In this document: piece by piece, positions 50,923 through 60,788 of the stretch
Numbering within the stretch: position 1 is the first letter of the stretch
Layout: each line of letters begins with the position of its first letter
Assembly: GCA_045579665.1 (NCBI GenBank)
Contig: JAZNMO010000127.1
Span: 1-64,000 of the forward strand
Source: COE1 sp045579665
Lineage (GTDB): Bacteria; Bacillota; Clostridia; Lachnospirales; Lachnospiraceae
Reading direction: 5' to 3'
DNA length: 64,000 bases
The notes under the pieces: model-generated
Told to the model about the DNA's origin: nothing
The model's input: only the letters and a program-made list of their open reading frames with translations
The model's database searches: none
Made by a program: the position numbers and the translations under genes

Positions 50923-52023
50923 ATGGAAACAGCAGTAAAGGATATACAGGAATTAAAGATACATGGCAGAACAACGGCTTGCAGAGAGCCGTTGACACTG
51001 TTTTGGACAGCGAGCGGATTTGAGTGTAATGTATCCGGCTCGGAATTGTGGGTAGAGGTAGAGGTGACCTATAGCTGCTATGAACCGTGGTTTAGTTATA
51101 CGGTTAATGGCGACTGGATAGGCAGACAGATGCTTCCGAAAGGAAGATACTGGATACCGCTATTTCGCGGAATGAATCCTGATAGAGTGAAAAATGTAAG
51201 ATTCTATAAGGATTTGCAGGCGATGAGTGATGATGGAGAGTCTTATATTCATATTCATGCGCTTAAGTATGATGGTGAATTTTATCCTGTGGTAGAAAAG
51301 CTTTTAAAGATTGAATTTATCGGTGATAGCATTACGTCTGGAGAGGGTACCTTTGGTGCTAAGGAGGAAGAGGACTGGATTCCGATGTTCTTCTCTGCAT
51401 TGAGAGGGTATTCGTATCTAACAGCAAACGCTTTGGATGCAGAGTATAGAGTGTATTCCCAGAGCGGCTGGGGCGTTTACAGCACTTGGGATAATAATAG
51501 AAAGGGTGCATTGCCAAAGTTCTACCGCCAGATATGTGGACTTATGCCGGGAGAAACTAATGAAAAGCTCGGTGGAACACAGCTTCATGACTTTAGTCAG
51601 TGGCAGCCACAGTTTGTGGTTGTCAATCTGGGAACCAATGATGCCAGTGCGTTTGAACAGCCTGAATGGGTGGATGAAAACACTGGTGAACGTCATAAGA
51701 TGCGTAAGAATCCGGATGGCAGCTATTGTGAGGAGGATGTACAGGCATTTCAAGGTGCGATGAAGGAGTTCCTTTATACCTTACGTGAGTGTAATCCGGA
51801 GGCACAGATTATCTGGTGCTATGGAATGTTAGGACTTCCTTTTGAAAAGCCGATAAAGGATGGTCTTGCAGCATATTGCAAGGAGTCAGGTGATTCTAAG
51901 GTGACATATTTGGAGCTTCCGAACACGGATGAAACAAATGTAGGTTCCAGATGGCATCCGGGTGCATTGAATCATCAACAGGCAGCAGGTGTATTAACGG
52001 AGTATATCAAAGGTTTGATGTAA
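50923..52023 (+). CDS. CE2-like acetylesterase
   Basis: A 366-residue protein; ATG 50923 follows GTGAGG. The N-terminal ~125 residues are a jelly roll and the C-terminal part an SGNH domain with FIGDSITSGEG and late SRWHPGA, the order typical of CE2. No signal peptide. It complements the CE17-like enzyme by removing acetyl groups at other positions of mannan oligosaccharides. Confidence 0.85.
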   Translation: METAVKDIQELKIHGRTTACREPLTLFWTASGFECNVSGSELWVEVEVTYSCYEPWFSYTVNGDWIGRQMLPKGRYWIPLFRGMNPDRVKNVRFYKDLQAMSDDGESYIHIHALKYDGEFYPVVEKLLKIEFIGDSITSGEGTFGAKEEEDWIPMFFSALRGYSYLTANALDAEYRVYSQSGWGVYSTWDNNRKGALPKFYRQICGLMPGETNEKLGGTQLHDFSQWQPQFVVVNLGTNDASAFEQPEWVDENTGERHKMRKNPDGSYCEEDVQAFQGAMKEFLYTLRECNPEAQIIWCYGMLGLPFEKPIKDGLAAYCKESGDSKVTYLELPNTDETNVGSRWHPGALNHQQAAGVLTEYIKGLM

Positions 52024-52039
52024 TGAAGGAGAGAGTACT

Positions 52040-54346
52040 ATGTTTCAAAAGGATTTTGTATGGGGCGTTGCCAGCAGCGCTTATCAGATAGAAGGAACAG
52101 ATTCGCAGGATGGCAGAGGCAAGAATATATGGGATACCTTTGCAGAGCAGGGAAGAATCTATGAGAATCAGAATGCAGATATTGCCTGTGACCATATACA
52201 TAGATATAAGGAAGATTTTGCCCTGATGCGTCTGTTGGGCGTGAAAGCGTATCGTTTTTCTGTTAGTTGGGCAAGAATTATGCCGGAAGGCACAGGAAGA
52301 GTGAATGAGAAAGCGATTGCGCTATATCGTGATATGATTCTTGAAATGAAGAAGAATGGCATAGAGCCTTATGTAACTATGTATCATTGGGAGTTTCCGC
52401 AGGCACTTCAGGACAGAGGCGGCTGGTTAAATGAAGAGGTTATCGAGTGGTTTGGAGAGTATGCCCGTGTGGTTGCCGAGAATTTCTCGGATATTGCGAA
52501 GTACTTTATTACCTTAAATGAGCCACAGTGCTTTGTAGGCCTTGGGCATTTAAGTGGTGTGCATGCGCCGGGCTTAAAGCTTGACCCGAAGGATGTCTTC
52601 CAAATTTCACACAATGCGCTTCGTGCCCATGGTCTGGCAGTGAAGAAGCTTCGTGAGTTTGCAAAGCAGCCGATTAAAGTGGGTTATGCGCCTACCTGTG
52701 GTGTAGCATATCCATACACGGATTCGCCGGAGGATATTGAAGCAGCAAGAAGTATTTATTTTGGTTTTGACCAGCCGATTTCTAACTGGACATGGAATGT
52801 GGCATGGTTTTCGGATCCGGTATTTCTTGGAAAATATCCACAGGAGGCATTGGAGAAGTATAAAGAATATCTGCCTGCGATTACAGAGGAAGATATGGAA
52901 TTAATTCATCAGCCTCTTGATTTTATGGGACAGAATATATACAATGGCTACTATATTCGGGCAGGAAAAGATGGTAAGCCTGAATATGTAGACAGAGGAC
53001 CGGGATTTCCTAAAACTTCTACGAATTGGCCGGTTACACCAGAGTGTCTGTACTGGGGTGTGAAATTTATTTACGAGAGATATCATATGCCGATTTATAT
53101 TACAGAGAATGGTATGGCATGTCATGACCAGATATCGGCAGATGGCAGAGTGCATGACAGTAATCGTATTGATTTCTTGGATAAGTATTTATCCTGCATC
53201 CAGAAGGCGGTGGATGAAGGAGTAGATGTACAGGGATATTTCTTATGGACATTCTTAGATAATTTTGAATGGGATAAGGGATACAGTGAGAGATTTGGTC
53301 TTGTCTACGTTGATTATCGTACACAGAAGCGAATTGTAAAGGATTCAGCTTATTGGTATCAAAGAGTGATGGAGACAAACGGAATGAATTTGAGCATTAA
53401 TCAAACAAAACAAGAGATTTTACGCATGGAGCCTGTGTTTAAGCAGATGATATGGGGTGGCAATAAGCTGGGAACCCAGTGGGGATATGATATCCCGGGT
53501 GATAATACAGGTGAGTGTTGGGCAGTTAGTGCACATCCTAACGGTGATTGTAAGATTGCAGAAGGTAGTTATGCCGGAAAAACATTGAGTCAGTTGTGGA
53601 CAGAATGTCCTGAATTGTTTGGTAATGTGGATAGTGATAGATTCCCGCTGCTCATTAAGATTATTGATGCGAAGGATGATTTGAGCATTCAGGTACATCC
53701 GGATGATACATATGCAGCAGCAAATGAGAATGGTTCCCTTGGTAAGACAGAGTGCTGGTATATCTTGGATGCTACTGAAGGGGCAACTCTTGTGATTGGT
53801 CATAATGCCAAGGATAAAGCGGAGCTTGACGGTATGATTCACGAGGGAAGATGGCAGGAGTTTATTCGTGAAGTACCTGTGAAGGCGGGCGATTTTATAC
53901 AGATAGACCCTGGAACTGTGCATGCAATTAAGGGTGGAATCCAGATACTTGAAACACAACAGAACTCCGATATTACATATCGTGTTTATGATTATGACAG
54001 ATTAACAGATGGTAAGCCAAGAGAGCTTCATGTGGAAAAGAGTCTTGATGTTATCACAGTGCCTGCTAAGTCTGTAGAGGATAGTGTTATTGCTGTAGAT
54101 GCTTCAAAGGAAAATGTATTCAATGAGCTGATTTCCTGCAATTATTATCGTGTGTGGAAGCTGGATATTTCAAGTGAAATACAGTTTGTGCAGGGATATC
54201 CATTCCTGATTATGAGTGTACTTTCGGGTGATGGCCTGATAAACGGTCAGTATATTAAGAAGGGCGACCATTTCATTTTGCCATATGCGTATGGAGAGGT
54301 ACATATGCAAGGCAAGATGGAGTTGATTGCTTCAACAATTGCATAG
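52040..54346 (+). CDS. Fusion of GH1 beta-glucosidase and mannose-6-phosphate isomerase
   Basis: A 768-residue two-enzyme protein behind AAGGAG. Residues 1-~445 are a full GH1 domain: acid/base E161 in TLNEP, nucleophile E356 in ITENG. Residues ~463-768 are a full class I phosphomannose isomerase beginning MEPVFKQMIWGG; metal ligands Q551 and H553 in QVHPDD, E571 in KTECWY, and GTVHAI. The link (~450-462) is short and in frame. One part cleaves beta-glycosides, the other turns mannose-6-phosphate into fructose-6-phosphate, joining glycan cleavage to glycolysis. I know these as separate proteins. Confidence 0.92.
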   Translation: MFQKDFVWGVASSAYQIEGTDSQDGRGKNIWDTFAEQGRIYENQNADIACDHIHRYKEDFALMRLLGVKAYRFSVSWARIMPEGTGRVNEKAIALYRDMILEMKKNGIEPYVTMYHWEFPQALQDRGGWLNEEVIEWFGEYARVVAENFSDIAKYFITLNEPQCFVGLGHLSGVHAPGLKLDPKDVFQISHNALRAHGLAVKKLREFAKQPIKVGYAPTCGVAYPYTDSPEDIEAARSIYFGFDQPISNWTWNVAWFSDPVFLGKYPQEALEKYKEYLPAITEEDMELIHQPLDFMGQNIYNGYYIRAGKDGKPEYVDRGPGFPKTSTNWPVTPECLYWGVKFIYERYHMPIYITENGMACHDQISADGRVHDSNRIDFLDKYLSCIQKAVDEGVDVQGYFLWTFLDNFEWDKGYSERFGLVYVDYRTQKRIVKDSAYWYQRVMETNGMNLSINQTKQEILRMEPVFKQMIWGGNKLGTQWGYDIPGDNTGECWAVSAHPNGDCKIAEGSYAGKTLSQLWTECPELFGNVDSDRFPLLIKIIDAKDDLSIQVHPDDTYAAANENGSLGKTECWYILDATEGATLVIGHNAKDKAELDGMIHEGRWQEFIREVPVKAGDFIQIDPGTVHAIKGGIQILETQQNSDITYRVYDYDRLTDGKPRELHVEKSLDVITVPAKSVEDSVIAVDASKENVFNELISCNYYRVWKLDISSEIQFVQGYPFLIMSVLSGDGLINGQYIKKGDHFILPYAYGEVHMQGKMELIASTIA

Positions 54347-54356
54347 GAAAACAAGG

Positions 54357-54384
54357 GAGCGTCGTCGTGAGATGATGCTCTTTT
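54357..54384 (+). terminator. Terminator of the mannan operon
   Basis: GAGCGTCGTC pairs with GATGATGCTC (two G-T wobbles), then TTTT. The next ~150 bp before the aminotransferase hold no gene. Confidence 0.75.
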
Positions 54385-54536
54385 GCTTGGGTTAGTGCTT
54401 TGTGTGTGTATATGTTCGGGTTACGTAAAATTGATATTTTATGTTGACGAATCACTATAAATGAAGTAACGTTAAAATGTTATGGTTCGCATAATTATAC
54501 ATAAGAGTAGAGAACGCATAGAAAGGTGTGAGGTCA

Positions 54537-55724
54537 ATGGTTTCGCAGAAATATAAGGATATGCTGCAGGCAAAGTCGGTTATTCGTGAGATGTCTGCTT
54601 GGGCAAATAAGAGAGGTAGCGAGATAGGTTACGATAATGTATTTGATTATAGTCTGGGGAATCCGTCAGTTTCTGTTCCACAGGCATTTACGGATAAGAT
54701 GATTGAACTTCTGCAAACAAGAGATACGATGGAGCTGCATGGTTACAGCCAGTCGCAGGGGATTCCATCAGTGCGTGCACGGTTTGCAGAGTATTTAAAT
54801 AAAACATATGGAATGAATTACACGGCAGAGCATATATTTATGACAACGGGTGCAGCAGGTGCGGTAGCGCATGCAGTACGCGTTGTAACACAGCCGGGGG
54901 ATGAGGTAATCACATTTGCGCCATTTTTTCCTGAGTATAACCATTATATCAATCAGTCAGGCGCAGTACTAAAGATTGTTCCGGCAGATACAGAGAGCTT
55001 TCAGATTAACTTTGAAGCCTTTGAGCAGATGATAAACGAGAAAACTATGGCGATTCTGGTGAATACACCAAACAATCCGTCGGGTATTGTGTATTCAGCA
55101 GAGACATTGACAAAGCTCGCATCTATCCTAGAGGCAAAGCAGAAGGAATATGGCCATGATATTTTCATTATTTCAGATGAGCCGTATCGTGATATTGTAT
55201 TTGATGGGGTGGATGCGCCATATGTATCCAGGTTCTATGATAATACGTTGTCCTGTTATTCCTTTGCAAAGTCGTTATCGATTCCGGGAGAACGACTTGG
55301 TTATGTGGCAGCGAATCCAAAGTGTACGGATGCGGAGCTGATTTCGGTGATGTGTTCACAGGTGTCACGAGGTATCGGACATAACTGCCCGCCGTCTATT
55401 ATTCAGATTGCAGTGGCTGAGGTGCTTAGTCTGACGGCAGATTTGGATGTGTATGAGAAGAATATGAAGCTTCTGTATGATGAACTGGTGAGTCTTGGAT
55501 TTACCTGCGTAAAGCCGGGCGGAACCTTCTATATCTTCCCGAAGGCATTAGAGGAGGATTCGATTGCATTCTGTCAGAAAGCGTTGAAGTATGATTTGGT
55601 ATTAGTGCCGGGTGATTCCTTTGGCTGTCCGGGATATTTTAGAATGGCATACTGTGTGACGACAGAGAAGGTAGAGCGTTCATTGGCCGCTTTGCGTAAG
55701 TTTGTAGAGACAGAGTACAAGTAA
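54537..55724 (+). CDS. PLP-dependent class I aminotransferase
   Basis: A 395-residue fold-type I aminotransferase started at ATG 54537 (a GTG three codons upstream is possible). Motifs: DYSLGNPSV, NTPNNPSG, ISDEPYRD and SFAKSLSIPGERLGY with the PLP Lys. It moves an amino group, probably aspartate- or alanine-type; the substrate is not readable. Likely co-transcribed with the next two genes (30- and 24-bp gaps). Confidence 0.88.
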   Translation: MVSQKYKDMLQAKSVIREMSAWANKRGSEIGYDNVFDYSLGNPSVSVPQAFTDKMIELLQTRDTMELHGYSQSQGIPSVRARFAEYLNKTYGMNYTAEHIFMTTGAAGAVAHAVRVVTQPGDEVITFAPFFPEYNHYINQSGAVLKIVPADTESFQINFEAFEQMINEKTMAILVNTPNNPSGIVYSAETLTKLASILEAKQKEYGHDIFIISDEPYRDIVFDGVDAPYVSRFYDNTLSCYSFAKSLSIPGERLGYVAANPKCTDAELISVMCSQVSRGIGHNCPPSIIQIAVAEVLSLTADLDVYEKNMKLLYDELVSLGFTCVKPGGTFYIFPKALEEDSIAFCQKALKYDLVLVPGDSFGCPGYFRMAYCVTTEKVERSLAALRKFVETEYK

Positions 55725-55754
55725 GGTTTATAGAGAGTAAGAGAGGCGAAGTAC

Positions 55755-56603
55755 ATGATAGATGCAGGGCTTGTGTTGGAAGGCGGCGGAATGAAAGGAA
55801 TCTATACAGCAGGTGTATTGGATTACTTTATGGAGAGGAATGTGTATTTTAAGAACAGCTATGGAGTGTCTGCGGGTTCGTGCCATTTGGCAAGTTATAT
55901 TTCGAAGCAGCATGGCAGAGCAAAAAGAGTATCCCTGGATTATCTTCGAGAGAAGAATTATTGTAGTGTGTACAGTTTGCTTACTTCGGGTGACATTTTT
56001 AATGTAAAGTTTTGTTACGACAGGATTCCGAATGAGCTGGACCCATATGATTATGGGACTGCATATACATTTGAAGGAAATGCCTATGCGGTTGTGACCA
56101 ATATTGAAACGGGAAAGCCGGAGTATATGCCGTTAAGAGAGATGCATAAGGATATTATTGGCGTAAGAGCGTCTTCTTCATTGCCGATGGTTTCCAGAAA
56201 TGTAGAGATTGATGGTAAGCTTTATTTAGATGGAGGAATTTCTGATGCAATTCCGATTCGTAAATCAGTAGAGGATGGCAATCAGAAGAGTGTAGTTGTT
56301 CTTACTAAGGAGGTAGGCTATGTGAGGAAGCCTTCTTCGCATTTGGGACTGATTAAAACAATGTATAAAAAGTATCCAAAGGTTTATGAACTGATGAGAG
56401 ACCGACACATTATTTACAATGATACGCTAGAGTATCTTGCTAAGGCCGAGAAGGAAGGGAAGGCCTTTGTGATTAGACCGCAGCAGGTAAGTGATGTAGG
56501 AAGAATCGAAAAGGACAGGGCAAAGCTGGAGGCCTTATATGAAGTGGGCTATGAGGATGCAAAGCGCTGCTATGAAGATATGATGAGATTTTTAGAGCAG
56601 TAA
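55755..56603 (+). CDS. Patatin-like phospholipase
   Basis: A 282-residue protein. Oxyanion GGGMKG, nucleophile GVSAGS and YLDGGISD (catalytic Asp) give the Ser-Asp dyad of bacterial patatins. No signal peptide; it should hydrolyse acyl esters of lipids at the inner side of the membrane. It resembles the YjjU-type group. Confidence 0.9.
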   Translation: MIDAGLVLEGGGMKGIYTAGVLDYFMERNVYFKNSYGVSAGSCHLASYISKQHGRAKRVSLDYLREKNYCSVYSLLTSGDIFNVKFCYDRIPNELDPYDYGTAYTFEGNAYAVVTNIETGKPEYMPLREMHKDIIGVRASSSLPMVSRNVEIDGKLYLDGGISDAIPIRKSVEDGNQKSVVVLTKEVGYVRKPSSHLGLIKTMYKKYPKVYELMRDRHIIYNDTLEYLAKAEKEGKAFVIRPQQVSDVGRIEKDRAKLEALYEVGYEDAKRCYEDMMRFLEQ

Positions 56604-56627
56604 AAAGAGTTATTTGGGAGTATTATA

Positions 56628-57467
56628 ATGATTGAGATTTTAAAAGCGATTTTATTTGGTATTGTTGAGGGAATCACGGAGTGGTTGCCTGTCAGCAGTA
56701 CGGGACATATGATTATTTTGGATGAGTTTATTAAGCTGAATTGTTCGCCTGAGTTTTTGGAAATGTTTTTGGTGGTGATTCAGTTAGGTGCTATTCTTGC
56801 GGTTATTCTGCTGTTTTGGAGTAAGATATTTCCATTTCAGTTCAAGGATAAGAAGAAGCCGGTCGTTGAGATAGATAAGATTCTTCTTTGGTGTAAAATT
56901 GTGGTAGCCTGTATTCCGGCGGGATTGATCGTGGTTCTGGGGCTGGATGAGGTTTGCGAAGAGAAGTTTTATCATGCGGTTCCGGTTGCGATTGCCTTGA
57001 TTGTATTTGGTGTTGCGTTCATTGTTATTGAACGGAAGAACAAAGGGAAGCAGGCACAGGTTGATTCCTTAGAGGCGCTTACCTTTAAGACTGCATTTCT
57101 GATAGGTATGTTTCAGTTAATTGCGGCGATATTCCCTGGAACCTCGCGTTCGGGAGCAACAATTGTTGGAGCGTTGTTGATTGGAGTATCAAGAACGGTA
57201 GCTTCTGAGTTTACTTTCTTCCTTGCCATTCCGGTTATGCTTGGTGCAAGTCTATTGAAGGTGTTAGATTTTGGCTTTGCTTTTTCAGGTATGGAATTTG
57301 CAGTGCTTGGAGTTGGCATGGTGGTAGCGTTTGTAGTATCTGTTATTGTAATCCGCTTCCTGATGGATTATATTAAGAAGCATGATTTCCAAGTGTTTGG
57401 CTGGTATCGAATTGCTCTTGGTGCATTGGTGATAGTGCTTGGCTTAACAGGTGTGATAGGTGCATAG
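56628..57467 (+). CDS. uppP: Undecaprenyl-diphosphatase
   Basis: A 279-residue membrane protein with about eight spans. EGITEWLPVSSTGHM and FPGTSRSGATI are the two hallmark loops of UppP/BacA. It dephosphorylates undecaprenyl pyrophosphate, recycling the lipid carrier of cell-wall synthesis. A strong terminator follows. Confidence 0.95.
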   Translation: MIEILKAILFGIVEGITEWLPVSSTGHMIILDEFIKLNCSPEFLEMFLVVIQLGAILAVILLFWSKIFPFQFKDKKKPVVEIDKILLWCKIVVACIPAGLIVVLGLDEVCEEKFYHAVPVAIALIVFGVAFIVIERKNKGKQAQVDSLEALTFKTAFLIGMFQLIAAIFPGTSRSGATIVGALLIGVSRTVASEFTFFLAIPVMLGASLLKVLDFGFAFSGMEFAVLGVGMVVAFVVSVIVIRFLMDYIKKHDFQVFGWYRIALGALVIVLGLTGVIGA

Positions 57468-57480
57468 TGTTTCATAATAA

Positions 57481-57517
57481 AAAGTCTGCAATTAGCATAG
57501 TGCTAGTTGCAGACTTT
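57481..57517 (+). terminator. Terminator after uppP
   Basis: A 17-bp stem (one G-T pair) with loop TAG, followed by AGTTTTA; a second small hairpin GTGCGT/ACGCAC (57526-57543) follows with TTTT and may serve both strands. Confidence 0.88.
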
Positions 57518-57546
57518 AGTTTTATGTGCGTTTAGTGACGCACGTT

Positions 57547-58464
57547 TTATTCTTCATCATAATAAGTCTTAATACGAATCGCCTGATTATGATCACCGAA
57601 GTCTTCACCGAAGAGAGTGCATCCGCCAACATTGGCTGTGTCCTTCGGAACTTCGATACGGAAGGTTATATAGCTGTTATAATTAATGTTCAAATCTTGA
57701 ATAGTCACATCTGAAATCTTATTAGTACCATCAATAAAGCATCCTTCACTGTTGATAATTAAAGTTTTCAATAAACCGTACTGATTCAAAGGCTCTGGCC
57801 ACCACTGAGGAGAAACATATCCGGGTCTTGCACCGTAATCCCCCGGACTAATCCACATACCAAGCGGTATGCCGTTGATACTAAAATAAATATCGGATGG
57901 ATAGTCTTCGTTGGTCTCCGGACATTCTGAGGAAATCTCGAAAGAGATATGCAACTCAGTAAGTGTTTGCCCTGCCTGAAGGTGATTTGGTAAATTATAC
58001 TCTACATAGCCGCTGGCAAACCATAGGATACCTGCCTGAAAACGATCCGGGAAAGAGAACACTCTTGGGTCGTCTAAAGAACCGATGATTTCTTTGCTTG
58101 TGGCAAGACCACAGGTTGGTGTGCCGTGACAAGCTGTATAATAGCCAACACGAATGTCATCTATATAACAATGTCTTGCCTCCTTGGCAGGAGCAAGATC
58201 AATCATAAGACGATCAAAACGAGGACGAACAATCTTCATCGTACCTCTCTTGCCGGATGTTATCTTAATCTGCACAAGACCGGCTTCTTCTAACTTATTC
58301 ACGTGCATGGAAATGGCACCGTTGGTAAGTCCAAGTGCTTCCGCTAAGTCATTCATACTTAACGTGTCATCTTCATATATCATTTCCATGATTTTAAGAC
58401 GCATAGGTGTGCTGAGTGCTTTGAATACGGTTTCAGCTTCTCCTATTGAACGAAAATATAACAT
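57547..58464 (-). CDS. ArsR-like winged-helix regulator with a large C-terminal domain
   Basis: A 305-residue protein; ATG 58464 behind AGGGGGTTACT is used, which drops a 32-residue hydrophobic extension. The N-terminal ~95 residues are an ArsR-type winged helix: VFKALSTPMRLKIMEMI and NDLAEALGLTNGAISMHVNKL. The C-terminal ~210 residues are beta-rich and Cys-containing (ACHGTPTCGL), with no family I can name; a sugar- or ligand-binding jelly roll is possible. It is divergent from the arabinanase gene and probably regulates it. Confidence 0.7.
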   Translation of the reverse strand: MLYFRSIGEAETVFKALSTPMRLKIMEMIYEDDTLSMNDLAEALGLTNGAISMHVNKLEEAGLVQIKITSGKRGTMKIVRPRFDRLMIDLAPAKEARHCYIDDIRVGYYTACHGTPTCGLATSKEIIGSLDDPRVFSFPDRFQAGILWFASGYVEYNLPNHLQAGQTLTELHISFEISSECPETNEDYPSDIYFSINGIPLGMWISPGDYGARPGYVSPQWWPEPLNQYGLLKTLIINSEGCFIDGTNKISDVTIQDLNINYNSYITFRIEVPKDTANVGGCTLFGEDFGDHNQAIRIKTYYDEE

Positions 58465-58672
58465 AGTAACCCCCTGTATATTATGTGCTGTATTTGATTT
58501 ATTTATAACATAATATATTTTTCTATTTCCTATAATAAACAATGTGATTATTAAAGTCAATGCTATAATAATTAAAAAGCAGATAAAATTATGAAAAGAT
58601 TATTTGTGCAAAATAATCAACAAAAATTAAGAACATTTTGATATATACTGTAATTATTTATAAAGCATATTA

Positions 58673-58701
58673 TTGACTTTTTAAGGTAGTCATAGTATGT
58701 T
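58673..58701 (+). promoter_or_regulatory. Promoter of the GH43 gene
   Basis: TTGACT (58673-58678), 17 bp, TATGTT (58696-58701). The ~300-bp divergent region is A+T-rich and may hold operator sites of the ArsR-like protein; no gene is seen. Confidence 0.75.
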
Positions 58702-58772
58702 TTAATTATTATTAAAATATTTTAGTGGTTTTTTGATACAGAATATTTAGGAAAAGAAAGGAAGATAGAATT

Positions 58773-60392
58773 ATGAAGAAAAAGCTGATTTCTACTATGT
58801 TATGTATCTGCATGGCAACATCTGTGTGCGCATGTGGACAGACAACGCAGGAGCAGGCTGAAGATACAAAGGCAACAGAGACATCAGAAACATCAGAGGA
58901 GACTCAGACAGTGGAAGAGACTAAGGAAGAGGTGGAAAGACCTGTTCTGGAGGTAAGTTATGATGGTATCGCTACAGGAACTGTGAATGCAAGGGTATCA
59001 GTACATGATCCTTCGATTATTAAGGCAGACGGAAAATATTATATTTTCGGGTCTCATATGGTAGGGGCTTCCACAGATAATCTACGTTCATGGACCAGAC
59101 TTGGAAACGGATATACAGAGACAAATACAATCTATGGTAATCTATATGAAGAAGGACTTGGCGTATTTGATTATGCCGGTAATGGGGATAGCCTGATTAA
59201 GACGGATGATGGTGGAACTCATGTGTGGGCACCGGACCCGATTTATAATAAGGAAACAGGTTTGTACTATTTGTATTATTGTACTACTTCTACATGGAAC
59301 GCTTCTAATCTGTGCTATGGCGTATCAGAGAGTGTGGAAGGACCTTATGAGTGGCAGGGAGCTTTGATTTACTCTGGATTCACAGAGGAGACAATAGGTG
59401 CAACAGATGTATATGATTATGTGTCTGAGGAATATGCAGCAGAGAATTACCTGACACTTGGTGGTACATATGAGTTTGAGGAGTGGCCAAATGCCATTGA
59501 CCCTTCTGTATTCTATGATGAGGACGGAAGACTTTGGATGGTATATGGTTCGTGGTCAGGCGGTATGTTCTTATTAGAGCTGGACGAGAAGACCGGTCAG
59601 GTGATTCATCCGGAGGCAGATCCAGAGAATAATGTAGACCCTTATTTTGGAAAGAAGTTAATTGGCGGTGGACATAAGTCTATCGAGGGGCCATATATTT
59701 TATATGATGATGTAAGTGGATATTACTATTTGTTTGTTTCTTATGGTGCATTGACAAGAGAAGGTGGTTATCAGATTCGAGTATTCCGTTCCGAGACAGT
59801 GGATGGTGAATATGTGGATATGAATGGCAATTATCCTAATAATAACGGAAATCATTCTTATTATGGTTTGAAACTTTCCGGTAATTATTTCCTTCCAAGC
59901 TTGAAACGTGCTTATATGGCAACAGGACATAACTCAGCGTTTATTGATGATGATGGTAAAATGTATATTGTATATCATACAAGATTTGATGATGGTACAG
60001 AGGGACATTCGCCTAGAGTAAAGCAGTTCTTCTTAAATGAAGAAGGATGGCCATGCATGCTGCCTTATGCAACCAATGGGGAGACGATTTCCGAGGCAGG
60101 TTATAGCAAGGAGCAGGTAGTGGGTGAATACTATCTGATTAATCAGGGTATGGATATCAGCGCATCGATTGCGGAGCCGGTTAAGGTGGTTCTTGATGAG
60201 GATGGCTCGCTTTGGGGAAATGACATTGAAGGCACATGGGAGATGACGGACGGTACGTATTATATGCACTTTACATATGATGAGAAGGAGTACAGCGGCG
60301 TATTTTGTGAGATGCTTGATGAGGCAGGAACGAATGTTATGACATTTACAGCTGTTGGAAATAACCAGAGTATCTGGGCAGTGAAATATTAA
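58773..60392 (+). CDS. GH43 arabinanase-type lipoprotein
   Basis: A 539-residue lipoprotein: signal ending VCACG (C21), then an acidic Thr/Ser/Glu linker (~25-58). The five-bladed propeller has HDPSIIKADGKYYIF (catalytic base Asp), the AIDPSVFYDEDG Asp and the KSIEGPY Glu of GH43; a C-terminal beta domain follows (~430-539). It matches endo-alpha-1,5-arabinanases. Anchored outside the cell, it would cut arabinan side chains of pectin, with the binding protein downstream collecting products. Confidence 0.88.
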   Translation: MKKKLISTMLCICMATSVCACGQTTQEQAEDTKATETSETSEETQTVEETKEEVERPVLEVSYDGIATGTVNARVSVHDPSIIKADGKYYIFGSHMVGASTDNLRSWTRLGNGYTETNTIYGNLYEEGLGVFDYAGNGDSLIKTDDGGTHVWAPDPIYNKETGLYYLYYCTTSTWNASNLCYGVSESVEGPYEWQGALIYSGFTEETIGATDVYDYVSEEYAAENYLTLGGTYEFEEWPNAIDPSVFYDEDGRLWMVYGSWSGGMFLLELDEKTGQVIHPEADPENNVDPYFGKKLIGGGHKSIEGPYILYDDVSGYYYLFVSYGALTREGGYQIRVFRSETVDGEYVDMNGNYPNNNGNHSYYGLKLSGNYFLPSLKRAYMATGHNSAFIDDDGKMYIVYHTRFDDGTEGHSPRVKQFFLNEEGWPCMLPYATNGETISEAGYSKEQVVGEYYLINQGMDISASIAEPVKVVLDEDGSLWGNDIEGTWEMTDGTYYMHFTYDEKEYSGVFCEMLDEAGTNVMTFTAVGNNQSIWAVKY

Positions 60393-60412
60393 TTGTATAT
60401 TGCTATGAAGGT

Positions 60413-60450
60413 AAAAGGGCTTTGTTTGATTAAAAAACGAGGCCTTTTTT
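60413..60450 (+). terminator. Terminator after the GH43 gene
   Basis: AAAAGG-x-C...GTTT pairs with AAAC...GCCTTTT, imperfect, followed by TTTTTT. The following ~230 bp before the next promoter hold no recognised gene. Confidence 0.65.
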
Positions 60451-60684
60451 CTTGTTTGAAAAAATGTGGTATAATTATAGTGAAAAGTAAGCTATATTAT
60501 TATTTCTTGAAGTAGTAAAAAAATGAGTGAATGTTTTTGGAGTATTTTTACTGGTTTTAGGGTGGTATACAAACTGCACAAGCTAAAAAAGTAATTTTTG
60601 TGTTGTTTTATCAAACTAACGAATTCGAGACGGGAAAAAGTGCTTAAAATCATAAAATAGCACAAAAAAACTATACGCTATCCA

Positions 60685-60713
60685 TTGACTTTATCAGCAG
60701 AAAATAGTAGATT
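60685..60713 (+). promoter_or_regulatory. Promoter of the large binding-protein gene
   Basis: TTGACT (60685-60690), 17 bp, TAGATT (60708-60713). Confidence 0.6.
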
Positions 60714-60788
60714 AAGTAGTGTATAGAAATGACTAAAATGTTTAACTGAAAAATAAAATTAAAACTCAGGAAAGGACAGGGTTGAAAT

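Noticed and set aside
52040..54346. Sequencing frameshift joining two separate genes
   Set aside because: The frame is open across the junction, the linker is protein-like, and neither a stop nor a ribosome site with start fits the junction well, so a real fusion is the simpler reading.
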